Shown piece after piece: positions 1-5,091 of a stretch of DNA of 5,091 nucleotides. Source of the stretch: an uncultured Clostridia bacterium (GTDB taxonomy: Bacteria > Bacillota > Clostridia > Oscillospirales > CAG-272); contig CAMPBZ010000096.1 of NCBI GenBank assembly GCA_946641795.1, positions 1 through 5,091 on the forward strand, in the 5' to 3' direction. Within the stretch, counting starts at the first letter, position 1; every line of letters starts with the position of its first letter. A program made the position numbers and the translations under genes. The notes below the pieces were generated by a model. It saw nothing but the letters and a program-made list of their open reading frames with translations. It had not been told where the DNA came from and did no database searches.

Positions 1-1261
1 GGACGGCATTCCGTTCGAGGTGCAGATCCGCACCTGGGAGATGCACCAGATTGCCGAATACGGTATTGCCGCGCACTGGAAATACAAATCGGGCGCCACC
101 TCCAAGGAGGAGATCGACCGCAAGCTGGAATGGATCGCCGGTCTTTTGGAGGCCGAGGACAATACCCGCGACCCGGACGAGATCATGAGCGCTCTGAAAA
201 CCGATATGTTCCACGACGAAGTTTTCGTCTTTACCCCCAAGGGCGACGTGATTTCACTGCCCAACGGCGCAAACGTGATCGACTTTGCCTATGCCGTTCA
301 CTCGGCTATCGGGAACAAGATGATCGGCGGTAAGATCAACGGAATGATCGTTCCAATCGACCGTACCCTGCAAAACGGAGAGATCGTTGAAATTCTGACC
401 TCCTCTTCGGCAAAAGGGCCGAGCCGCGATTGGCTGAATATCGTAAAGACCAGCAGCGCGCGCGCCAAGATCCGCGCGTGGTTCAAAAAGGAACAGCGGG
501 CCGATAACGTGATCCTCGGCAAAAACCTTGTGGAAATTGAGATCCGCAAGATCTGCCGCGGCCCGGTGACCGAGGCGCAAAGGGAAGAGATTGTAAAGGG
601 CATTGCCGAGCGCTTCGGCTACAACAGCAACGAGGATTTTTACAACGCCATCGGTTACGGCGGGCTGGCCGTTTCCAAGTTTATCAAACGTCTGCCCGAA
701 GATTGCGGCCGTGTGGTGCATTTGGAAGAGGCTGCCAAACCGCAGCTCACGCCCGATCAGGTGCAAACCCGCAAGCCCCACAATATGCGCTCCAACGGCG
801 GCGTTGTGGTGGACGGGGAGCACGGCTGTATGATCAAATTTGCCAAGTGCTGCAACCCATTGCCGGGCGACCCCATCATCGGGTTTGTGACCAAAGGTTT
901 CGGCATTTCCATTCATAAAATCGACTGTCCGAACGTGATTGCCGGCAGAAAGAATCCCGAAAGCGCCGATCGTTGGAAAGAAGCGTATTGGGAAAATGCC
1001 GAGGGTGGCAACGATACCGGCATTTACGAGGCGCTGTTGCAGATCTGGGTGGACGACCGCATTGGCATTTTGGCGGAAATTACCGCGGTTTTGGCCGAAA
1101 TGCGGGTCTCCATTCTGCAAATCAACGCCGTCAGCAAAAACGAGGACGGCTCCATTCTCAATATGAAAATCGGGTGCAAGAACACCGAGCATTATCATTC
1201 CATCGTTTCCCGCCTGCAATCTCTTGCGGGAGTCCGCCGCATTTCGCGCGGATTTGCCTGA
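1..1261 (+). CDS. relA: Rel/RelA-family (p)ppGpp synthetase/hydrolase, C-terminal part (5' end outside window)
   Basis: This enzyme makes, and in bifunctional forms degrades, the stringent-response alarmone (p)ppGpp when uncharged tRNA enters the ribosomal A site. The frame is open from base 2 and gives 419 residues; full Rel proteins are about 720-750, so the HD hydrolase domain and most of the synthetase domain lie upstream. Counting Val at base 20 as residue 1, the synthetase tail is QIRTWEMHQIAEYGIAAHW (2-20). The TGS domain is about 67-128, with FTPKGD and His94 in AYAVHS, the position known in this family to contact the tRNA 3' end. A helical domain follows (about 140-235). The zinc-finger domain is about 262-310, with Cys277-Cys278 and His299-x3-Cys303. 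The ACT domain is about 336-413 (DRIGILAEITAVLAEM). The bases deciding hydrolase activity are off-window, so mono- or bifunctionality cannot be judged; a single long Rel in Firmicutes is usually bifunctional. dtd follows 16 bases after the TGA stop. Confidence 0.97.
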   Translation, partial: DGIPFEVQIRTWEMHQIAEYGIAAHWKYKSGATSKEEIDRKLEWIAGLLEAEDNTRDPDEIMSALKTDMFHDEVFVFTPKGDVISLPNGANVIDFAYAVHSAIGNKMIGGKINGMIVPIDRTLQNGEIVEILTSSSAKGPSRDWLNIVKTSSARAKIRAWFKKEQRADNVILGKNLVEIEIRKICRGPVTEAQREEIVKGIAERFGYNSNEDFYNAIGYGGLAVSKFIKRLPEDCGRVVHLEEAAKPQLTPDQVQTRKPHNMRSNGGVVVDGEHGCMIKFAKCCNPLPGDPIIGFVTKGFGISIHKIDCPNVIAGRKNPESADRWKEAYWENAEGGNDTGIYEALLQIWVDDRIGILAEITAVLAEMRVSILQINAVSKNEDGSILNMKIGCKNTEHYHSIVSRLQSLAGVRRISRGFA

Positions 1262-1265
1262 TTGC

Positions 1266-1271
1266 GGGAGG
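1266..1271 (+). promoter_or_regulatory. Ribosome binding site of dtd
   Basis: GGGAGG lies 6 bases before the ATG at 1278. This fixes the dtd start at the ATG rather than the in-frame TTG at 1224, which would overlap the end of the rel gene and add 18 residues with no family resemblance. Confidence 0.85.
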
Positions 1272-1277
1272 CTTACA

Positions 1278-1733
1278 ATGAAAGCAGTCATTCAGCGCGT
1301 CAGAAACGCGAAAGTGGAAATCGAAGGGAAGACGGTCGGTGCGATCGGCCAGGGGCTCCTGATCCTTTTGGGCGTTGCCGACGGGGATAGCGAGGAAGAT
1401 GTTGTTACCCTTGCCGAAAAAATATTGAAACTGCGCATTTTCTCGGATGAAAACGGCAAAATGAACCGCTCGGTGCGGGATGTAAACGGCGAAGTATTGG
1501 TGGTTTCCCAGTTTACGCTGCTGGCAAACTGCCGGCACGGCAACCGGCCGGACTTTTTGGCGTCCGCGCCGCCGGAGCTGGCAAATTCGCTTTACGAGGC
1601 ATTCAAAACCTATATCCGCCAACAAACGGGAAAGGTGGAGTGCGGCATTTTCGGCGCCGATATGCAGGTATCGCTCGTAAACGACGGCCCGGTGACCATT
1701 TTGCTGGACACCGAAACCCTGAAAAAGAAATAA
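1278..1733 (+). CDS. dtd: D-aminoacyl-tRNA deacylase (Dtd)
   Basis: Dtd hydrolyses the ester bond of D-aminoacyl-tRNAs, and of glycine mischarged on tRNA-Ala, so that these do not enter protein synthesis. It is a cytosolic homodimer. The product is 151 residues, close to the family norm of about 145-150. It starts with the typical MKAVIQRV strand and carries both signature motifs: SQFTL at 77-81, followed by the basic stretch RHGNRPDF (86-93), and NDGPVT at 135-140. Gly137-Pro138 in the latter is the cross-subunit Gly-cisPro pair that selects against L-amino acids by chirality. FSDENGKMN (55-63) is also a family segment. No key residue appears missing. The last residues (LKKK) are a short basic tail. 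The gene lies directly downstream of rel, the common arrangement in Firmicutes, and is almost certainly co-transcribed with it. Confidence 0.97.
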   Translation: MKAVIQRVRNAKVEIEGKTVGAIGQGLLILLGVADGDSEEDVVTLAEKILKLRIFSDENGKMNRSVRDVNGEVLVVSQFTLLANCRHGNRPDFLASAPPELANSLYEAFKTYIRQQTGKVECGIFGADMQVSLVNDGPVTILLDTETLKKK

Positions 1734-1762
1734 AAAAGCAGACCCCGGATGCAGGGGCTTGC
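1724..1762 (-). terminator. Possible minus-strand intrinsic terminator / intergenic hairpin between dtd and hemZ
   Basis: Bases 1738-1746 (GCAGACCCC) and 1754-1762 (GGGGCTTGC) form a 9-position stem with one G-T wobble and one A-C mismatch around a 7-base loop. On the + strand the hairpin is followed by AGAAGGAA, not a T run, so it should not stop the operon transcript. Read on the minus strand, it is followed by TTTTTTATTTC and more T's, which is the shape of a Rho-independent terminator. It could stop antisense transcripts, or simply be an mRNA hairpin ending one base before the hemZ ribosome binding site. Stem stability was not computed. Confidence 0.3.
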
Positions 1763-1763
1763 A

Positions 1764-1769
1764 GAAGGA
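1764..1769 (+). promoter_or_regulatory. Ribosome binding site of hemZ
   Basis: GAAGGA lies 8 bases before the ATG at 1778. It decides the start: the frame stays open back to about 1640 inside dtd, but that extension has no ribosome binding site and no family resemblance, and the ATG at 1778 gives a protein of normal HemZ length. Confidence 0.8.
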
Positions 1770-1777
1770 ATGAAATT

Positions 1778-3274
1778 ATGAAGTTGGTTTTAGACGGGGA
1801 CATCAACGTATATTACATTCAAACATTGTGTATGATCTTTTTCCCCGGTGAAAAATTCGGTGCGGCGGCGCAAAACCAGCCGGGAGCGCCGGAACTGCGC
1901 CTGAAATTGACCAAACGCGCAAAGGGTTACAACGCAAAAGCAACGGCAAAATTCGGCGGCAATAAGGTGGTTTGCAGCCGTGCGCTGGATTTCTCCCCCT
2001 ATTACACCGAGGAAAAAACGGCAAAAATGGTTTGCGGTGCCGCGGTCGTTTCCGCCTGGGGCGAGCTGTTGGGCTACCGGCCTTCCTGGGGAATGCTGAC
2101 CGGCGTGCGCCCCTCCAAGGTTGCTACCGACCTGTTGCGGCACGGCATCAGCAAAACGCGCACCAAGCGCATTTTGACAAGCGAATATTTCGTAATTCCC
2201 AAAAAAGCCGCGCTTGCAACCGATGTTGCGCTTTGCGAGCAAAAGATGATCGGTAATCCCGACCCGCGTGATTGCAGTATGTATATTTCCATTCCGTTTT
2301 GCCCAACGCGGTGTTCCTATTGTTCCTTCGTTTCCTACACTTCCAAAAAATTGTTGTCGTTGATCCCCGATTATCTGGCAAAACTGCTGGTGGATCTGCG
2401 CGCCGAATTTGCCTTGATCCGCAAGCTGGGGCTGCGCCTGAAAACCATTTATATCGGCGGCGGAACGCCCACCATTCTTTCGGCCGAACAGCTGCGCGTG
2501 CTGCTGGACTGCATTGCCGGAGAGACCGATATTTCCGCTTTGGAGGAGTTTACGCTGGAAGCCGGCAGAGCCGACACCATTACGGCCGAAAAGCTTGCCG
2601 TTGCCAAAGAATACGGCGTTACGCGCACCTGCGTCAATCCCCAGTCGCTTTGCGACGAGGTGCTTGCCAACGTTGGAAGATGCCACACCGTGGAAGAGTT
2701 TTTCCGCGCCTACGACATTGCGCGCAATTCCGGCATTCCAACCATCAATACCGACCTAATCGTCGGTTTGCCGGGCGACAATTTCAAAATCTTTTCCAAA
2801 ACCTTCGATCAGATTTTGGCTTTGCGGCCGGAAAATATTACCGTACATACGTTTTGCATCAAAAAAGCGGCGGATATTCTGCGGCAGGATAGCCACGTGT
2901 ATTCGGTGCGCGGGGGCGACGCCGGAAAATGCGTGGATTACTCCCAGCTGAAAACCCAGCAGGAAGGCTATAAACCGTACTATATGTACCGGCAAAAGAA
3001 TACCGTTGGCAACTATGAAAACGTTGGTTTTGCGCTGGAAGGGAAAGAATGCGCCTACAACGTTTATATGATGGAAGAAGTCCATTCCATTTTTGCCGTG
3101 GGTGCCGGAGCCGTTTCCAAACTGGTCAACTACCAGCCGCAGGAAGGCGGCGCGCCGTTGATCCAGCGCCTCTTTTATCCCAAATATCCCTACGAATACC
3201 TGCGCGATGAAAGCACGCAGGAAAAATGCGATCAAATTGAAACATTCTATCGCGAGCAAGGGCTTTTGAAATGA
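1778..3274 (+). CDS. hemZ: HemZ-type radical SAM protein (coproporphyrinogen III dehydrogenase family)
   Basis: This is a radical SAM enzyme of the HemN/HemW/HemZ group. HemN oxidatively decarboxylates coproporphyrinogen III without oxygen; HemZ is annotated likewise, but its true substrate is less well settled. The product is 498 residues, matching Bacillus HemZ (about 500). Residues 1-165 form the HemZ-specific N-terminal region, including WGMLTGVRPSK (104-114). The 4Fe-4S cluster motif Cys175-x3-Cys179-x2-Cys182 lies in PFCPTRCSYCSF. GGGTP (227-231), the EAGR strand (261-264), VNPQS (286-290) and GLPGD (330-334) follow in the expected order for a radical SAM barrel. The segment YKPYYMYRQKNTVGNYENVG (398-417) is characteristic of HemZ rather than HemN or HemW. 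SYCSF lacks the fourth cysteine seen in the HemN motif. The gene starts 44 bases after dtd, and its TGA overlaps the next ATG, so it is probably within the rel-dtd operon. Family assignment is firm; the reaction is inferred. Confidence 0.93.
   Translation: MKLVLDGDINVYYIQTLCMIFFPGEKFGAAAQNQPGAPELRLKLTKRAKGYNAKATAKFGGNKVVCSRALDFSPYYTEEKTAKMVCGAAVVSAWGELLGYRPSWGMLTGVRPSKVATDLLRHGISKTRTKRILTSEYFVIPKKAALATDVALCEQKMIGNPDPRDCSMYISIPFCPTRCSYCSFVSYTSKKLLSLIPDYLAKLLVDLRAEFALIRKLGLRLKTIYIGGGTPTILSAEQLRVLLDCIAGETDISALEEFTLEAGRADTITAEKLAVAKEYGVTRTCVNPQSLCDEVLANVGRCHTVEEFFRAYDIARNSGIPTINTDLIVGLPGDNFKIFSKTFDQILALRPENITVHTFCIKKAADILRQDSHVYSVRGGDAGKCVDYSQLKTQQEGYKPYYMYRQKNTVGNYENVGFALEGKECAYNVYMMEEVHSIFAVGAGAVSKLVNYQPQEGGAPLIQRLFYPKYPYEYLRDESTQEKCDQIETFYREQGLLK
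3258..3262 (+). promoter_or_regulatory. Ribosome binding site of the kinase gene, inside the hemZ end
   Basis: AAGGG lies 8 bases before the ATG at 3271, within the last codons of hemZ. Together with the ATGA stop/start overlap at 3271-3274 it indicates translational coupling between hemZ and the kinase. Confidence 0.6.
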
Positions 3275-4182
3275 ACAAACATATTTTTCCAAGCGATCTT
3301 TCTATTGAAGAACTGCAAAAACAGGTCACCAATGCCGATTTGGCGTTTGAAGCCTCTCTTATGGAGCTTGCAAATGCGCTTTCGGCCGAAAAAGAGCTGT
3401 TTTTGATCGGCTTGACCGGGCCGACCTGTTCCGGCAAAACCACGGCGGCCAATATGCTGACCGCCCGGTTCTCACAAGCCGGCCGTACCGTTCACGTCGT
3501 TTCGGTTGATGACTTTTATTATGAAAAGAACCGTCTTTTGAAGCTCTCCAAAGAGAGCGGGAAAGAGGGACTGGATTACGATTCGGAAAAAACGATTGAT
3601 ACCGCGTTTCTTCAAGAATGTTTGCTTTCGCTTTTTTCCGGCAAGCCGACCGATCTTCCGCATTTTAACTTTTATACCGGACTGCGGGAGCCCGGTGCGC
3701 GCGTAATCCCGCAGAAGAACGATTTGTTCTTGCTGGAAGGCATCCAGATTTTGTATCCGAGCGTCAATGCCATTCTGCAAGGCGTTGCTTATAAGAGCAT
3801 TGCCATTTTGCCGCAATCCGGTATTGCCGTTGGAGGACATACCTTTTTGCCCAATGAGATCCGCTTGCTGCGAAGGCTGGTCCGGGACGTGATCTACCGC
3901 GGTTCTCCCGCCTCGTTTACCTTTTCGCTTTGGAAAAACGTGCGGGAAAATGAGGAGAAAAACATTTTCCCGTATTTGCCGACCTGCAATTTTACGGTGG
4001 ATTCCACAATGCCGTACGAAATCGGCGTTTTGAAACCGTTTTTGATCAACCTGCTTGCGGAAATGCCCAAGGACGATCCGTTTGCGGAAACGGCAAAGGA
4101 GATTTTGCAATCAATTCAAAACGTTCAGCCGGTCAATTCTGCCATGATTTCGCCGAACTCCCTGTACCGGGAATTTATTTAA
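3271..4182 (+). CDS. Uridine-kinase-like P-loop nucleoside kinase (PRK/Udk family)
   Basis: This is probably a cytosolic ATP- or GTP-dependent kinase of the phosphoribulokinase/uridine kinase family; the substrate cannot be read from the sequence, with uridine or a related nucleoside the best guess. The product has 303 residues. Residues 1-42 are a charged, probably helical leader. Walker A is GPTCSGKTT (50-58), preceded by the hydrophobic strand LFLIGLT. SVDDFYYEKN (78-87) matches the uridine-kinase SxDDFY motif with acidic substrate-site residues. LPHFNFYTG (129-137) and LFLLEGIQIL (152-161) match the family's second half, the latter a Walker B-like strand. RRLVRD (201-206) is the lid motif. 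YEIGVLKPF (249-257) is shared with clostridial nucleoside kinases. Those are often much longer, with an N-terminal TGS domain; none is present here. Overlap with hemZ by ATGA implies co-translation. No terminator is evident after its TAA. Confidence 0.85.
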   Translation: MNKHIFPSDLSIEELQKQVTNADLAFEASLMELANALSAEKELFLIGLTGPTCSGKTTAANMLTARFSQAGRTVHVVSVDDFYYEKNRLLKLSKESGKEGLDYDSEKTIDTAFLQECLLSLFSGKPTDLPHFNFYTGLREPGARVIPQKNDLFLLEGIQILYPSVNAILQGVAYKSIAILPQSGIAVGGHTFLPNEIRLLRRLVRDVIYRGSPASFTFSLWKNVRENEEKNIFPYLPTCNFTVDSTMPYEIGVLKPFLINLLAEMPKDDPFAETAKEILQSIQNVQPVNSAMISPNSLYREFI

Positions 4183-4183
4183 G

Positions 4184-4212
4184 GCATAGCTTTTCTCCCG
4201 CTCGCATATAAT
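4184..4212 (+). promoter_or_regulatory. Putative sigma-E-type (sporulation) promoter for the flippase gene
   Basis: The -10 candidate CATATAAT (4205-4212) differs at one position from the Bacillus sigma-E -10 consensus CATACAAT. A -35 candidate GCATAGC (4184-4190), containing the conserved ATA, lies 14 bases upstream, which is the usual sigma-E spacing. The same bases contain a perfect TATAAT (4207-4212), but at 16-18 base spacing there is no TTGACA-like -35, so a sigma-A reading is weaker. Transcription would start near 4219, leaving a leader of about 30 bases. SpoVB genes in Bacillus are known to be sigma-E dependent, which fits the downstream product. This call rests on motif matching by eye only. 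Confidence 0.5.
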
Positions 4213-4238
4213 TTACCCGAAACGAATGCGAAAGGGAG
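4195..4238. repeat. Imperfect inverted repeat enclosing the -10 element and covering the flippase ribosome binding site
   Basis: Arm CTCCCGCTCGCAT (4195-4207) pairs with ATGCGAAAGGGAG (4226-4238) at 11 of 13 positions; the two mismatches are adjacent (4200/4233 and 4201/4232). The loop is 18 bases and contains most of the -10 hexamer. In RNA, CTCCC would pair with the GGGAG Shine-Dalgarno. A transcript starting near 4219 lacks the left arm, so only a longer read-through mRNA could form the structure. No T run follows, so it is not a typical terminator. Confidence 0.6.
4232..4238 (+). promoter_or_regulatory. Ribosome binding site of the flippase gene
   Basis: AAGGGAG ends 10 bases before the ATG at 4249. 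It is a near-full Shine-Dalgarno match and forms part of the right arm of the inverted repeat at 4195-4238. Confidence 0.75.
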
Positions 4239-4248
4239 TAGGGAAAGA

Positions 4249-5091
4249 ATGCAAAATCAGCCGCAAAATGTGAAAAAAACCTTTTTATCCGGCGTTTTTC
4301 TCCTTTCGGTTTCCACCGTTTTGGTCAAAATCGTCGGATTGTTTTACAAAATACCCATGCTTTCCTACCTCGGAGCGGAAGGCATGGGTTATTTCAATTC
4401 CGCTTACGAGATCTACGCTTTCTTCTGCGTGATCGCAACGGCCGGGCTTCCGGTGGCGCTTTCGGTGCTGATCTCGGCGGCGCTGGCAAAAGGGGAAGGC
4501 GAACGGGTCAAGCGCCTGTTCCGGGCGGCGTTGATCGCCTTTTTGCTGATCGGGTTGGTCGGCAGTATTCTGATGGCAGTTTTTGCAAGGCAGTTCTGCA
4601 ATTTGATCCGCAGTGAAAACGCAAGATTTTCCATTCTTGCCATTTCACCAACCGTTTTGCTGATTTGTATCTCCTCGGCTTTGCGCGGCTATTTTCAAGG
4701 ATTTGGGAAAATGGCGCAAACGGCGGTCTCCCAGTTGATCGAGGCGGTGGGCAAACTTGTTTTCGGTTTGCTTTTGGCACGCGCCGCGCTTCAAGCGGGC
4801 AGACCGACCCACCAGGTCGCGGCGGCCGCCGGCGTCGGGCTGACGCTTGGAACGCTCGTTTCATTATTCTATTTGATCTTTGAAAAGCGCCGGTTTCGCA
4901 ATCAAAATATTCCGAGCAATGAAAAAGCGCCGGAAAAGCGGGAAAAGATCGGCTCGATCTGCGCCTCGCTTGCCAAACTGGCCATTCCCATTACGCTTGG
5001 GGCAGTTTCGGTCAACCTGACCAAGCTGATTGATATGACGATGATCCTGCGCCGCCTGCAATCCCTTGGGTACAGCGAGGGTCTTGCAAAC
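4249..5091 (+). CDS. SpoVB-like MOP-superfamily oligosaccharide/lipid flippase, N-terminal part (3' end outside window)
   Basis: This is a polytopic membrane protein of the polysaccharide-biosynthesis / SpoVB-MurJ-like exporter group, which moves lipid-linked glycan precursors across the cytoplasmic membrane. The frame is open to the window end and gives 281 residues; complete relatives are about 500-550, so roughly half is visible. Hydrophobic segments lie at about 12-32, 52-79, 93-112, 127-147, 158-180, 188-210 and 240-266, with a charged loop (about 211-236) between the sixth and seventh, as expected at the middle of a 14-helix MOP protein. Family segments are KTFLSGVFLLS (10-20), LGAEGMGYFNSAYEIY (41-56), TAGLPVALS (64-72), RGYFQGFGKM (146-155) and SQLIEAVGKL (161-170). 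The ATG has a good ribosome binding site. Candidates are SpoVB (spore cortex), a YtgP/MurJ-type lipid II flippase, or a capsule exporter; the sigma-E-like promoter favours the first. The paralogue is not decided, so no symbol is given. Confidence 0.9.
   Translation, partial: MQNQPQNVKKTFLSGVFLLSVSTVLVKIVGLFYKIPMLSYLGAEGMGYFNSAYEIYAFFCVIATAGLPVALSVLISAALAKGEGERVKRLFRAALIAFLLIGLVGSILMAVFARQFCNLIRSENARFSILAISPTVLLICISSALRGYFQGFGKMAQTAVSQLIEAVGKLVFGLLLARAALQAGRPTHQVAAAAGVGLTLGTLVSLFYLIFEKRRFRNQNIPSNEKAPEKREKIGSICASLAKLAIPITLGAVSVNLTKLIDMTMILRRLQSLGYSEGLAN

Noticed and set aside
1233..1252. A small hairpin (TCCGC / GCGGA) at the 3' end of the rel gene as a terminator
   Set aside because: The stem is 5 bp with a 10-base loop, lies inside the coding region and is not followed by a T run.
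1224..1270. TTGCGGGAG occurring twice, at 1224-1232 and 1262-1270
   Set aside because: A 9-base match in GC-balanced DNA near a ribosome binding site is likely chance; no longer repeat extends from either copy.
254..1291. A 345-codon open frame on the minus strand opposite the rel gene
   Set aside because: It runs antisense to unmistakable Rel domains, has no recognisable motifs, and arises from the codon bias of the + strand gene.
1640..1777. An upstream extension of the hemZ frame by 46 residues
   Set aside because: It overlaps the end of dtd in another frame, is arginine-rich without family resemblance, and the ATG at 1778 has a good ribosome binding site and gives the normal HemZ length.
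1790..2686. A 298-codon minus-strand frame opposite hemZ, and similar ones at 2756-3292 and 3472-4110
   Set aside because: Low-information translations opposite well-supported coding frames; no plausible ribosome binding site or family resemblance was seen.
4207..4212. The perfect TATAAT read as a housekeeping sigma-A promoter
   Set aside because: No TTGACA-like hexamer occurs at 16-18 base spacing and there is no TGn extension, so the sigma-E reading fits better. A weak sigma-A activity cannot be excluded.
4226..4273. A 15-codon frame starting with ATG in the right arm of the inverted repeat and overlapping the flippase start
   Set aside because: No ribosome binding site precedes it, and the ATG is explained by the inverted repeat; it could be a leader peptide, but nothing supports that.
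1..5091. Search for tRNA, rRNA, CRISPR repeats, insertion sequences, attachment sites or a riboswitch
   Set aside because: Nearly all of the window is coding; the only gaps are 16, 44 and 66 bases, too small for these elements apart from the sites described.

Overview
The window looks like chromosomal DNA from a low-redox, spore-forming-type Firmicute, most likely a clostridial gut-type lineage such as Oscillospiraceae. The reasons are a long Rel-family (p)ppGpp enzyme followed directly by dtd, a HemZ-type radical SAM protein, strong GGGAGG-like ribosome binding sites, and a SpoVB-like flippase behind what resembles a sporulation sigma-E promoter. Base composition is near 50% G+C and even across the window. 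I see no sign of a phage, transposon, CRISPR array, tRNA or rRNA.

Layout: all five genes lie on the + strand. (1) Bases 1-1261 hold the C-terminal 419 residues of a Rel/RelA enzyme: the end of the synthetase domain, then TGS, helical, zinc-finger and ACT domains. (2) Bases 1278-1733 hold dtd, a D-aminoacyl-tRNA deacylase, complete. (3) Bases 1778-3274 hold hemZ, a radical SAM protein of the coproporphyrinogen dehydrogenase family, complete. (4) Bases 3271-4182 hold a uridine-kinase-like P-loop kinase, complete, overlapping hemZ by ATGA. (5) Bases 4249-5091 hold the first 281 residues of a MOP-superfamily (SpoVB-like) lipid-linked oligosaccharide flippase, cut by the window end.

Genes 1-4 have gaps of 16 and 44 bases and one 4-base overlap. 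No terminator is visible on their strand, so they probably form one operon. Rel and Dtd both act at the ribosome/tRNA interface (amino-acid starvation signalling and removal of D-amino acids from tRNA). The roles of HemZ and the kinase within this unit are less clear. The flippase appears to be a separate unit. The 66-base gap before it holds a CATATAAT -10 element with a matching sigma-E-like -35, nested in an imperfect inverted repeat whose 3' arm contains the ribosome binding site.

Most of the window is ordinary housekeeping sequence, and I found no convincing undescribed multi-gene system. The most interesting points are the promoter-in-inverted-repeat arrangement at 4184-4238, which could silence translation of the flippase from read-through mRNA, and the tight coupling of hemZ to a nucleoside kinase that lacks a TGS domain.
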